64,000 bases of DNA from Galbitalea sp. SE-J8 (GTDB taxonomy: Bacteria; Actinomycetota; Actinomycetes; Actinomycetales; Microbacteriaceae). Within the stretch, counting starts at the first letter, position 1; every line of letters begins with the position of its first letter. The DNA is taken from assembly GCF_030345695.1 (NCBI RefSeq), contig NZ_JAUASV010000002.1:124001-188000 (forward strand), in the 5' to 3' direction. The notes below the pieces were generated by a model that did no database searches, was not told the DNA's origin, and saw only the letters and a list, made by a program, of their open reading frames with translations. Of the stretch, positions 1-8,035 are shown piece after piece. The translations under genes were made by a program, and so were the position numbers.

Positions 1-16
1 CGGCCGGTGGTGCGTC

Positions 17-754
17 GTGAACTATTTCGCCGGTGCGATCGCGTTCATCCTCGACGGCGCGAACTGGGGCGGCGAGAACAGCATCGGCAGCCGGCTCGTC
101 GACCACCTGGTCTACACGGGCATCAGCGTCGGCATCGCGGTGCTCATCGCCGTGCCGGTCGGTCTGCTCATCGGCCACACCGGGCGCGGTCGCACGATCA
201 TCGTCGCGATCACGGGCTCGGTGCGCGCCATCCCCACGCTCGGCCTGCTGCTGTTCGTCGTGCTGTTCACCGGCCTCGGACTCTGGCCCCTCGTGCTCGT
301 GCTCGTCGTGCTCGCCATCCCGCCGCTGCTCGCGGGCGCGTACTCCGGGCTCGACGCGATCGATCGGCAGACGATCGACGCGGCGCGCGCCATCGGCATG
401 ACCGAGTGGCAGATCCTGACCCGGGTGGAGATCCCGCTCGGCATCGGGCTGATCGTCGGCGGCCTGCGCTCGGCGGCGTTGCAGGTCGTGGCGACCGCGA
501 CCGTCGCCGGCTACGTCGGCCTGACCGGGCTCGGGCGCTTCCTCATCGAGGGGCTCGCCCTGCACCGCTACGAGCTCGCGATCGTCGGGGCGATCCTCGT
601 CGCCGCGCTCGCGATCGTCGTCGACCTCGTGCTGGTCGGCGTCCAACGTCTCGTCGTTCCGCGTGGGGTGCCGCGCGGAACGAGTCGTCCACGCGCCAGA
701 GGCGGTCGGCCATCCGGGCCGTCCGGGGCGCCGGCACCCGTTACGGAAGGATAA
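17..754 (+). CDS. Osmoprotectant ABC transporter permease (OpuCB/ProW type)
   Basis: Inner-membrane permease of a binding-protein-dependent importer for glycine betaine, choline or a similar compatible solute. The 245-aa product is hydrophobic over residues 25-215, with about five or six membrane spans. It carries the EAA-loop type segment DAARAIGMTEWQIL typical of this permease family (residues 120-135). The GTG start gives the usual MNYF N-terminus. The frame stays open to the window edge, so an upstream start cannot be excluded. The last 30 residues are a Gly/Pro/Arg-rich cytoplasmic tail. It is followed 8 bp later by a substrate-binding lipoprotein gene. The ATPase and the partner permease presumably lie left of the window. 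The exact solute is not readable from the sequence. Confidence 0.88.
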   Translation: MNYFAGAIAFILDGANWGGENSIGSRLVDHLVYTGISVGIAVLIAVPVGLLIGHTGRGRTIIVAITGSVRAIPTLGLLLFVVLFTGLGLWPLVLVLVVLAIPPLLAGAYSGLDAIDRQTIDAARAIGMTEWQILTRVEIPLGIGLIVGGLRSAALQVVATATVAGYVGLTGLGRFLIEGLALHRYELAIVGAILVAALAIVVDLVLVGVQRLVVPRGVPRGTSRPRARGGRPSGPSGAPAPVTEG

Positions 755-762
755 GCACCCCC

Positions 763-1719
763 ATGTTCACAGCATCACGAAAGACCGTCGCGGTCGGCAT
801 CGTGGCTCTCGGCCTCGCCGCGGGCCTGTCCGCCTGCAGCTCCTCCGATCCGCTGTCGTCGGGCCCGAGCACCGACCCGGGCTCGAGCGCCTCGGCCGCC
901 CCGAAGGAGATCACGATCGGCGCCCAGTTCGCCGGCGAGGGCGAGATCCTCGCGCAGATCTACGGCCAGGTGCTCGCCGCGAACGGCTACACGGTCGACT
1001 ACCCGACGGCCCCGATCGGTTCGCGCGAGACGTTCATCCCCGCGCTCAAGGACGGCTCGATCGACCTGATCCCGGACTACTCGGGCAATCTGCTCTACGC
1101 CGAGGACCCGGGCGCAACGGCGACCTCCGCCGACGATGTCGCGGCGGCCCTGCCGGCCGCGGTCGAGAAGGACGGGCTCGCCGTGCTCGACACCGCGCCC
1201 GCCGAGGACGCCGACTCGCTCGTCGTCACGCCGGAGTTCTCCGAGAAGAACGGCGTGACCTCGATCGGCGACCTCGCAAAGCTCGACGGCGACTTCACCA
1301 TCGGCGCCAACACCGAGTTCGAGTCCCGCCCGTACGGTCGCGACGGGCTCGAGAGCGTGTACGGCGTGACCGGCTGGACGTTCAAGGCGATCGACGACTA
1401 CGGCGGCCCCGGCACGCTCAAGGACCTGCTCGACGACAACATCCAGGTGGCCGACATCTACACGACCACCCCGTCGGTGAAGGCGAACAACCTCGTCACG
1501 CTCGCGGATCCCGAGCACCTCATCGCGGCGCAGAACATCGTGCCGCTGCTGTCGAAGGCGTTCGCCACGCCCGAGATCGCGGACCTGCTCAACCCGGTCT
1601 CGGCGAAGCTCACGACCGACGGGCTGCTCGACCTCAACGCGGCGTACGCCGGTGACGACAAGCCGTCGGCGGCGTCGCTCGCGACGACGTGGCTCACGGA
1701 CAACGGCTTCCTGAGCTGA
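763..1719 (+). CDS. Osmoprotectant-binding lipoprotein (OpuCC/ProX type)
   Basis: Extracytoplasmic solute-binding lipoprotein of the quaternary-ammonium importer (318 aa). It has a signal peptide with lipobox LSAC around residues 22-25, a Ser/Gly/Pro linker, then the OpuAC-type fold with the familiar ITIGAQFAGEGEILAQIY opening and the DLIPDYSGNLL segment. A GGAAGG ribosome site lies 12 bp before ATG 763. The same frame is open far upstream, but that part overlaps the permease gene and is arginine-rich antisense-like sequence, so ATG 763 was chosen. It is probably co-transcribed with the permease, and is followed by a paralogous binding protein. Confidence 0.9.
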   Translation: MFTASRKTVAVGIVALGLAAGLSACSSSDPLSSGPSTDPGSSASAAPKEITIGAQFAGEGEILAQIYGQVLAANGYTVDYPTAPIGSRETFIPALKDGSIDLIPDYSGNLLYAEDPGATATSADDVAAALPAAVEKDGLAVLDTAPAEDADSLVVTPEFSEKNGVTSIGDLAKLDGDFTIGANTEFESRPYGRDGLESVYGVTGWTFKAIDDYGGPGTLKDLLDDNIQVADIYTTTPSVKANNLVTLADPEHLIAAQNIVPLLSKAFATPEIADLLNPVSAKLTTDGLLDLNAAYAGDDKPSAASLATTWLTDNGFLS

Positions 1720-1766
1720 GCCGACCGGCCGCACCCTGCGGGTGCGGGCGGGCGGCACATCCCTCC

Positions 1767-1836
1767 CGTGTGAGGACGTTCTGCGCGTGTGAGGACGGTT
1801 CGGGACGTCCTCACACGCGCATCCCGTCCTCACACG
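1767..1836. repeat. GTGTGAGGACG paired-arm hairpin, copy 1
   Basis: A 70-bp inverted repeat with two 31-nt arms (1767-1797 and 1806-1836) and an 8-nt loop. The arms pair except for a 4-nt patch (TTCT opposite GGAT, three mismatches). Each arm contains GTGTGAGGACG twice, so the word occurs four times. It lies between two binding-protein genes and could act as a processing or termination hairpin. The same architecture recurs at 12649-12716. Confidence 0.85.
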
Positions 1837-1911
1837 GGGTTGGGGTGCACCCGTCCGAGTCCGTGCGGGCGGCTTTCCGCGCGTCCGCCCCGAGCGGCGC
1901 TCACGAGTCCC

Positions 1912-1917
1912 TAGGCT
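1912..1917 (+). promoter_or_regulatory. -10 box TAGGCT for a leaderless transcript
   Basis: TAGGCT sits exactly 7 nt before ATG 1925. This is the spacing at which transcription would begin on the start codon. The second binding-protein gene therefore probably has its own leaderless promoter rather than depending on the upstream operon. Confidence 0.55.
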
Positions 1918-1924
1918 GGGGTGC

Positions 1925-2848
1925 ATGCCGCGTCGCGCCCCGTTCCGCAGGCCGGGCTGGCGCCGGGTCCTCGCCGTGCTCGCGGTGCTGCTCGCGCTCG
2001 GCGCGACGAGCGGATGCGCCGCGACGAACCAGAAGCCGGGCACCGGCATCCGTCTCACGATCGGTGCCCAGACGGCCAACGACAACCGCGTCGTGGCAGC
2101 GATCTACGGGACCGCGCTCGCCGACCAGGGCTACCGCGTCGACTACAACTGGGGCGTCGGCTCGCGCACCCGGATCATCGCCGGGCTGCAGAACGGCATC
2201 GTCGACATCGTTCCCGACTACACCGGGCTGCTGCTCGCCGCGACCGACTCGGCGCACGCCCGCGGGTCACCCGACGTCGCGTTCGGCTTCCTGCAGTCGG
2301 CCGCGGAGCAGCTCGGTCTCACCGTGCTGCAGCCCGCCGACGCGGACAAGGCGCCGGTCTACATCGCGACGCGGGCGTTCGCGACCCGGCACGGCATCGA
2401 GGACCTGAGCGACCTCGCCGCCATCGACACGGCGATCGCGATCGGGTCGGCCGACGACCTCGACACGGTGCCGTACGGCCGGCGCGGCCTGGCGTACTCG
2501 TACGGCGTCGAGGGGTTCCGCGAGGTGACCGCGAAGGACGACGCCGAGGCGATCGAGGACCTCCGCGACAACAACACCCAGGTCGCGGTCGTCTCCACGC
2601 TGCAGCCCGACGTCGACGACGACGACCTCGTCCGGCTGCGCGACCCGCGGCACATCATCCTCGACGAGCGGATCGTGCCCGTCGTGAACTCCGGCCGCCT
2701 CGACGCCACGATCCAGCGCACGCTCGACGCGATCTCGCGGCGCCTCACGACCGACGACCTGCTCGCGTTCTCCCGGGCGACGGATGCGCTGCCCGAGACC
2801 ACCGCGCGCGCCTGGCTCGAGAAGGAGCACCTCCTCGCCGACGGCTGA
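1925..2848 (+). CDS. Second osmoprotectant-binding lipoprotein
   Basis: A 307-aa paralogue of the preceding binding protein. It has an arginine-rich n-region, a hydrophobic signal and lipobox TSGC near residue 31, then LTIGAQTANDNRVVAAIYG and VDIVPDYTGLLLA, matching the OpuAC-type domain of its neighbour. It is expected to be anchored to the outer face of the membrane and to deliver a quaternary ammonium solute to the adjacent permease. Two divergent binding proteins beside one permease may widen substrate range (inference). A separate -10 box and a repeat hairpin between the two genes suggest independent expression. Confidence 0.87.
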   Translation: MPRRAPFRRPGWRRVLAVLAVLLALGATSGCAATNQKPGTGIRLTIGAQTANDNRVVAAIYGTALADQGYRVDYNWGVGSRTRIIAGLQNGIVDIVPDYTGLLLAATDSAHARGSPDVAFGFLQSAAEQLGLTVLQPADADKAPVYIATRAFATRHGIEDLSDLAAIDTAIAIGSADDLDTVPYGRRGLAYSYGVEGFREVTAKDDAEAIEDLRDNNTQVAVVSTLQPDVDDDDLVRLRDPRHIILDERIVPVVNSGRLDATIQRTLDAISRRLTTDDLLAFSRATDALPETTARAWLEKEHLLADG

Positions 2849-2877
2849 TCCGACCCACACGGCGCGCGAGATCGGGG

Positions 2878-3528
2878 TCAGCCCTCGTTCTCGGGGTGCA
2901 TGTGCCGCTTCTCGGCGCGGTCGATGAGCTTCTTCGCCACGAGCACCGCGACCACGAACAGCACGATGACGGCCGCGAACCCGTAGCCCGCCCAGTGCAG
3001 GCGGTCCCCGAGCTCGCGGTAGCCGCCGGCGGCCGCCGCGCCGACGCTCACGTAGAGCGCCGCCCAGACCGCGCAGGCCGGGGCGGTCCAGCGGATGAAT
3101 CGGCGGTACGGCATCTCGCTCATGCCCACCGTGATCGGGATGATCGAGTGCAGCACCGGCAGGAAGCGCGAGACGAACACCGCGACGCCGCCGCGCCGCC
3201 CGAGGTAGACCTCCGCGCGCTGCCAGGTGTGCTCGCCGATGCGGGCGCCGAGCCGCGACCGGCGCAGCCGGTGCCCGAACCAGCGCCCGATCGCGAAGCC
3301 GAGACTCTCGCCGACGAGCGACCCGAGCAGCACCGCGACGAACAGCGCGACGCCCTGGAGCAGCGTCGCGACCCCCGTCGACGCGACGAGCACGATCGTG
3401 TCGCCCGGCACGACGAGGCCGAGCAGCACGGTCGTCTCGCACAGGATCGCGAGGCCCGCGAGCAGTGCGCGCAGCGCCGGGTCGACCCCGGCGACGGCGC
3501 CGAGGAGCCCGTCGAGCAGCTCGTTCAC
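2878..3528 (-). CDS. DedA-family membrane protein
   Basis: A 216-aa polytopic protein of the DedA/SNARE-associated family. Members are now linked to lipid-carrier scrambling and membrane homeostasis. Family features visible are the N-terminal LCETTVLLGLVVPGDTIV segment (residues 28-45), the GxxxGE/GR patch VGESLGFAIGRWFG, and the central R-F-L-P-V-L-H motif (about residues 121-127) that precedes the conserved glycine-rich helix. The C-terminus is a single helix plus a charged tail. It is convergent with the binding-protein gene and divergent from cydA. Confidence 0.88.
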   Translation of the reverse strand: MNELLDGLLGAVAGVDPALRALLAGLAILCETTVLLGLVVPGDTIVLVASTGVATLLQGVALFVAVLLGSLVGESLGFAIGRWFGHRLRRSRLGARIGEHTWQRAEVYLGRRGGVAVFVSRFLPVLHSIIPITVGMSEMPYRRFIRWTAPACAVWAALYVSVGAAAAGGYRELGDRLHWAGYGFAAVIVLFVVAVLVAKKLIDRAEKRHMHPENEG

Positions 3529-3631
3529 GCCCGCGAGCCTAGCCGCGGCATCCGTGAGCGACCATCCGCCGTGAGGGGGACATCCGTCGCGGATGCGCGG
3601 CGCAGGACGGGACCTTCGACCCCTGTGCGAA

Positions 3632-3645
3632 CCTCGCGCGCGAGG
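3632..3645. promoter_or_regulatory. 14-bp palindrome upstream of cydA
   Basis: CCTCGCGCGCGAGG is a perfect palindrome 37 bp before the cydA start, flanked by GTG on the left and CAC on the right. It could be an operator for a redox regulator or part of the promoter region. No known consensus (such as Rex) fits, so this is only a candidate. Confidence 0.3.
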
Positions 3646-3681
3646 TCACACTGGAACAGTCCACTCGACCCGGAAGGTGCT

Positions 3682-5103
3682 GTGAACGACATCCTCGACC
3701 CGCTGCTGCTGTCGCGCTGGCAGTTCGGACTCACCACGCTCTACCACTTCCTGTTCGTGCCGCTCACGATCGGCATGGCGCTGCTCGTGGCGCTGCTGCA
3801 GACCTTCTGGGTCGCCACCGGCAGGCTGCACTGGCTGCACCTGACCAGGCTGTTCGGCAGCATCTTCCTGATCAACTTCGCGATGGGCGTCGTGACGGGC
3901 ATCGTGCAGGAGTTCCAGTTCGGCATGAACTGGAGCAACTACTCGCGCTTCGTGGGCGACGTGTTCGGCGCGCCGCTCGCGATGGAGGGCCTGCTCGCGT
4001 TCTTTCTCGAGGCGACGTTCATCGGCCTGTGGATCTTCGGCTGGGACCGGCTGCCGAAGGGGGTCCACCTCGCCACCATCTGGCTCACGAGCATCGCGAC
4101 GATCCTCAGCGCCTACTTCATCCTGTGCGCGAACGCGTTCATGCAGAACCCGGTCGGCTACCGGCTCGACGCGGCGACCGGCCGCGCGCAGCTCACCGAC
4201 ATCGGCGCGGTGCTCACCAACCAGGTCGCGCTCGCGGCGTTCCCGCACACGCTCTTCGCCTCGATCATGTTCGCCGCGGTCGTCATCGTCGCGACCGCCG
4301 CATGGCACCTGCGCAAGGGCCAGCACGTCGAGACGATGCGCCGCGCACTGACCTTCGGCGCGATCACGAACATCGTCGCGTTCATCGGCACCGTGCTCGA
4401 GGGCGACCAGCTCGGCCTCGCGATGGTGCGCACCCAGCCGATGAAGATGGCGGCGGCGGAGGCGCTCTACAACACCGCGACGGGGGCGGATGCGTCGTTC
4501 TCGCTGTTCTCGATCGGCACGCCCGACGGCTCCAGCGAGATCTTCTCGCTGCGCATCCCGTACCTGCTGTCGTTCCTGTCCACCCACACCTTCACGGGCA
4601 CCGTCGAGGGCATCAACGACCTGCAGGCGCAGTACACGCAGCAGTTCGGGCCGGGCGACTACACCCCGATCATCTGGGTCACCTACTGGGCGTTCCGCTG
4701 GATGATCGCGCTCGGCGTGCTGTCGATGCTCGTCTCGGTCGCGGGTCTCTGGCTCACCCGGCCCGGCCGCATCCGTGCCGGCCGCACCGTGCCGCGCTGG
4801 GCGTGGACCGTCGCGATCTGGACGGCGCCGCTGCCGCTGCTCGCCTCGCTCGTCGGCTGGGTGTTCACCGAGATGGGCCGACAACCCTGGATCGTGTTCA
4901 GCCTCATGAAGACCGCCGACGCCGTCTCGCCGTCGACGACCGGCCTCATGGTGCTCGCCTCGCTGATCGCCTTCACCGTCGTGTACGGCGCGCTCGCGGT
5001 CGTCGAGTTCCGGCTGCTGCGGAAGGCCGCGCTCACCGGTCCCGACGACTGGGAGGCCGTGCACCACGAGACCGCCCCCGCCCAGCTCGCGACCGTCTAC
5101 TAG
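3682..5103 (+). CDS. cydA: Cytochrome bd ubiquinol/menaquinol oxidase subunit I
   Basis: Subunit I of the bd-type terminal oxidase (473 aa), which binds the haems b558, b595 and d and oxidises quinol while reducing oxygen to water. It begins DPLLLSRWQFGLTTLYHFLFVPLTIG with the conserved axial-ligand histidine. It has the GRQPW motif at the end of the Q-loop and about nine membrane helices. The Q-loop is of the short type usual in Gram-positives. GTG 3682 was chosen because GGAAGG lies 7 bp upstream and it gives the family N-terminus. The longer open frame upstream overlaps other genes. First gene of cydABDC. Confidence 0.96.
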   Translation: MNDILDPLLLSRWQFGLTTLYHFLFVPLTIGMALLVALLQTFWVATGRLHWLHLTRLFGSIFLINFAMGVVTGIVQEFQFGMNWSNYSRFVGDVFGAPLAMEGLLAFFLEATFIGLWIFGWDRLPKGVHLATIWLTSIATILSAYFILCANAFMQNPVGYRLDAATGRAQLTDIGAVLTNQVALAAFPHTLFASIMFAAVVIVATAAWHLRKGQHVETMRRALTFGAITNIVAFIGTVLEGDQLGLAMVRTQPMKMAAAEALYNTATGADASFSLFSIGTPDGSSEIFSLRIPYLLSFLSTHTFTGTVEGINDLQAQYTQQFGPGDYTPIIWVTYWAFRWMIALGVLSMLVSVAGLWLTRPGRIRAGRTVPRWAWTVAIWTAPLPLLASLVGWVFTEMGRQPWIVFSLMKTADAVSPSTTGLMVLASLIAFTVVYGALAVVEFRLLRKAALTGPDDWEAVHHETAPAQLATVY

Positions 5104-5112
5104 GAGCCACCG

Positions 5113-6129
5113 ATGGACCTGCCCTACCTCTGGTTCGGAATCGTCGGATTCCTGTTCGTCGGGTACTTCGTGCTCGACGGGTTCGACTTCGGCGTCGGCA
5201 TGAGCCTGCCGTTCCTCGGGCGCGACGACGTCGACCGCCGGCACCTGATCAACACGATCGGCCCGGTCTGGGACCTCAACGAGACCTGGCTCATCGTCGC
5301 GGGCGCCTCGCTGTTCGCCGCGTTCCCGATGTGGTACGCGACGCTGTTCAGCGGCTTCTATCTCGCGCTGCTCCTCATCCTCATCGCGCTCATCCTGCGC
5401 GGCGTCTCGTTCGAGTACCGCCACCAGGGCAAGGGCGTGCGGTGGACGCGCTGGTTCGACGCCTTCATCGTGATCGGCTCGGCGCTGCCCGCGCTGCTCT
5501 GGGGGGTCGCGTTCGCGAACATCCTGCAGGGCACGCCGATCGACGCGCACGGCGACTTCCGCGGCAGCCTGCTCGACCTGCTCAACCCGTACGGGCTGCT
5601 GGGCGGCGTGACGACCCTGCTGCTGTTCTTCGTGCACGGCGTCGTCTTCGTCTCGCTCAAGACGGATGGCGACCTCCGCGAGCGCGCGCGTCGCCTCGCG
5701 ACCCGGGCCGGCATCCCGACGATCCTGGCCGGCGCGGCGTTCCTGCTCTGGACGGTGCTCGCCCATCTCGACTCGCCGCAGCTCTGGCTCATCGTGCTCG
5801 CGGCCGCGATCGCGGCCGTCGCGCTCATCGGCGCCTGGGTCGCCATCCAGCGCGGTCGTGAGGCGCTCGCGTTCGCGGGCCTCGTGCTCACCACGGCGTT
5901 CGCGGTCGTCACGATCCTCGCCGCGCTGTTCCCGAACGTGATGGTGTCCTCGATCGACCCGGCCTACAACCTCACGATCGAGAACGCGTCGAGCACCTCC
6001 TACACGCTCGGCGTGATGAGCTGGGTCGCGCTGTTCTCGCTGCCGCTCGTGCTGCTCTACCAGGGCTGGACGTACTGGGTGTTCCGCAAGCGCGTCAGCC
6101 GGGCGACGATCGAAGCGGCGGCACACTAG
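5113..6129 (+). CDS. cydB: Cytochrome bd oxidase subunit II
   Basis: Subunit II of cytochrome bd (338 aa), a polytopic partner of CydA. The N-terminus contains the diagnostic LDGFDFGVGMSLPFLGRDD followed by NTIGPVWDLNETWLI. The C-terminus has the NASSTSYTLGVMSW segment typical of the family. AGGAG overlaps the cydA stop and serves as its ribosome site, so the two subunits are translationally linked. Confidence 0.96.
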   Translation: MDLPYLWFGIVGFLFVGYFVLDGFDFGVGMSLPFLGRDDVDRRHLINTIGPVWDLNETWLIVAGASLFAAFPMWYATLFSGFYLALLLILIALILRGVSFEYRHQGKGVRWTRWFDAFIVIGSALPALLWGVAFANILQGTPIDAHGDFRGSLLDLLNPYGLLGGVTTLLLFFVHGVVFVSLKTDGDLRERARRLATRAGIPTILAGAAFLLWTVLAHLDSPQLWLIVLAAAIAAVALIGAWVAIQRGREALAFAGLVLTTAFAVVTILAALFPNVMVSSIDPAYNLTIENASSTSYTLGVMSWVALFSLPLVLLYQGWTYWVFRKRVSRATIEAAAH

Positions 6130-6133
6130 CGCC

Positions 6134-8035
6134 ATGGCCGGTCCGATCGACCGCCGCCTGCTGACGCGGGCGCGACCCGCGCGCACGTTCCTCGTGCTCG
6201 GCGCGCTCATCGGCCTCGCCCAGACGCTCGGCATCGTCGGCACGGCGGCGGGCGCCGCCCTCGCGATCGCGGCGCTCGTCGGCGGCGCGCCGGCGGCATC
6301 CGCTCTTGCGCTGCTCGTCGCCTCCGTGCTCGTGCGCACCGCGGCGACCTGGGCGCTCGAGGGCGCCGGCGCCCGGGCGGCGAGCGCGGTCAAGAGCCAG
6401 CTGCGCGCGGCCGTGCTGACCGCCGTGTCCGCCGCGGGACCGGACGGGATGGCGCGCCGCGACCGCGCCCGGGTCACGACCCTGGTCGGGCGCGGCCTCG
6501 ACGCGCTCGACGGCTACTTCGGCTCCTACCTGCCGCAGTTCCTGCTCACCGTGATCGCGGTGCCCGTGCTGCTCGGCGTGCTCGCCCTCGCCGACCCCGA
6601 GACGGCGATCATCGTCGCGTGCACGCTGCCGGTCATCCCGGTGTTCATGGTGCTCGTCGGGCTCGCGACGCACGCGACGCAGCAGCGGCAGTGGGCCGCG
6701 CTCGGCACGCTCGCGAGCGGATTCCTCGAGCTCGTCGAGGGGCTGTCGACCCTCACCCTGTTCGGCCGGCAGCACCGTCAGGAGCAGCGCATCGCCAACG
6801 TCACCGAGCACTATCGCGCCCGCACGATGGCGGTGCTGCGCGTGACGTTCGTCTCCGGTTTCGTGCTCGAGATCGCCGGCACGCTCTCCGTCGCGATCGT
6901 CGCCGTGACGATCGGGGTGCGGCTCGTGGAGGGCTCCGTGCCGCTCGCGCTCGGGCTGTTCGTGCTGCTGCTCACGCCCGAGGTGTACGTGCCGATCCGG
7001 CAGGTCGGCGCCCGGTTCCACGCCTCGGCCGACGGGGTCGCCGTCGCGGACGAGGTGTTCGCGATCCTCGACGACGCCCCCGCGCCGCGCGGCCCCCGGG
7101 CGGCGGGCGCCCGGTCTCTCGAGCTCGACCAGCTCAGCGTCGGGTACGACGGGGTCGAGGTCGTGAGGGTCTCGCTGCGTGTCACGGCCGGCCGGATCAC
7201 GGCGCTCGCGGGGCCGAGCGGCGCCGGCAAGTCGACGGTCGTCGCGGCCCTGCTCGGGTTCCGGCCGCACGGCGGGCGGCTGCTGCTCGACGGCGTCGAG
7301 GCGACGGATGCGCGCCACGCGATCGCCTGGGCGCCGCAGCGGCCAGCGCTCGTCGCGGGCTCGGTCGCGAGCAACGTCGCGATGCGCGGGCCGGACGTTT
7401 CGCCCGCGGGCGTGTCGCCCGCGGACGGGTCGCTCGCGGACGCCGAGCTCGCGACCGTGCGGCGCGCCCTGCACCTCGCCGCGGCGGACCTCATCGACCC
7501 CGCGCTCGTGCTCGGCGAGGAGAGCGCCGGGCTCTCCGGCGGGCAGGCCCAGCGCGTGGCCCTTGCGCGCGCGATCCACCGTGCGCTGACGACCGACGCC
7601 CGGCTGCTCGTGCTCGACGAGCCGACCTCCGCGCTCGATGCGGCGACCGAGGCGGAGCTCGTCGGGCGGCTCCGCGAGCTCGCGGACCAGGGAATCGGAG
7701 TGCTCGTCGTCTCGCACCGCGACGCCGTGCTCGCCGCAGCGGACACCGTGGTCACGCTCGGGGCCGGGGCCGGGGCGCGGGCCGGTGCTGCGGCCGGGGC
7801 GGATGCCGGTGCTCGTGACCGTGCTGCGGCCGGGGCGGGTGCTGGTGCGGGTGCTGGTGCTGGGGTTCGTGCCAGGGCTGGTGCGGGCGAGCGTGACAGT
7901 GTCGCGGCCGGGGCGGGCGTTCGTGCCGGTGCCGGGGCGCGGGCCGGTGCTGCGGCCGGGACCGCGGCGGGCGTGGGCGGCGGGGCGGGCGCGGGTGCCG
8001 CATCCGTCGTCCCCTTGCGTCGGGGCGAGTCGTGA
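6134..8035 (+). CDS. cydD: Cysteine/glutathione-type ABC exporter half CydD with low-complexity tail
   Basis: Fused membrane and ATPase half-transporter needed for assembly of cytochrome bd; CydDC exports thiols to the cell exterior. Residues 15-310 are six membrane helices. The nucleotide-binding domain has Walker A GPSGAGKST, signature LSGGQAQR and Walker B LLVLDEPTS. The 633-aa length exceeds the usual ~550 because the last ~85 residues, after the switch histidine, are a tail of repeated Gly-Ala-Arg units. The gene starts 4 bp after cydB and overlaps cydC by 4 bp (GTGA). Confidence 0.93.
   Translation: MAGPIDRRLLTRARPARTFLVLGALIGLAQTLGIVGTAAGAALAIAALVGGAPAASALALLVASVLVRTAATWALEGAGARAASAVKSQLRAAVLTAVSAAGPDGMARRDRARVTTLVGRGLDALDGYFGSYLPQFLLTVIAVPVLLGVLALADPETAIIVACTLPVIPVFMVLVGLATHATQQRQWAALGTLASGFLELVEGLSTLTLFGRQHRQEQRIANVTEHYRARTMAVLRVTFVSGFVLEIAGTLSVAIVAVTIGVRLVEGSVPLALGLFVLLLTPEVYVPIRQVGARFHASADGVAVADEVFAILDDAPAPRGPRAAGARSLELDQLSVGYDGVEVVRVSLRVTAGRITALAGPSGAGKSTVVAALLGFRPHGGRLLLDGVEATDARHAIAWAPQRPALVAGSVASNVAMRGPDVSPAGVSPADGSLADAELATVRRALHLAAADLIDPALVLGEESAGLSGGQAQRVALARAIHRALTTDARLLVLDEPTSALDAATEAELVGRLRELADQGIGVLVVSHRDAVLAAADTVVTLGAGAGARAGAAAGADAGARDRAAAGAGAGAGAGAGVRARAGAGERDSVAAGAGVRAGAGARAGAAAGTAAGVGGGAGAGAASVVPLRRGES
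7763..8000 (+). repeat. Coding GC repeat in the cydD 3' end
   Basis: Imperfect short-period repeat built from GGGGCGGGTGCTGGTGC-like units, encoding a Gly/Ala/Arg tail with no recognisable fold. It lies entirely outside the ATPase core, so unit gain or loss in multiples of three would be tolerated. A frameshift here would still leave the ATPase intact. Confidence 0.7.

Noticed and set aside
3646-6477. 943-codon open frame on the minus strand
   Set aside because: It is antisense to cydA and cydB, composed of Arg/Glu/Asp/His-rich sequence with no domain. Long antisense frames are expected at this GC content. The same applies to 12779-15922, 15856-18969, 38174-41320 and 45040-48240 on the minus strand.
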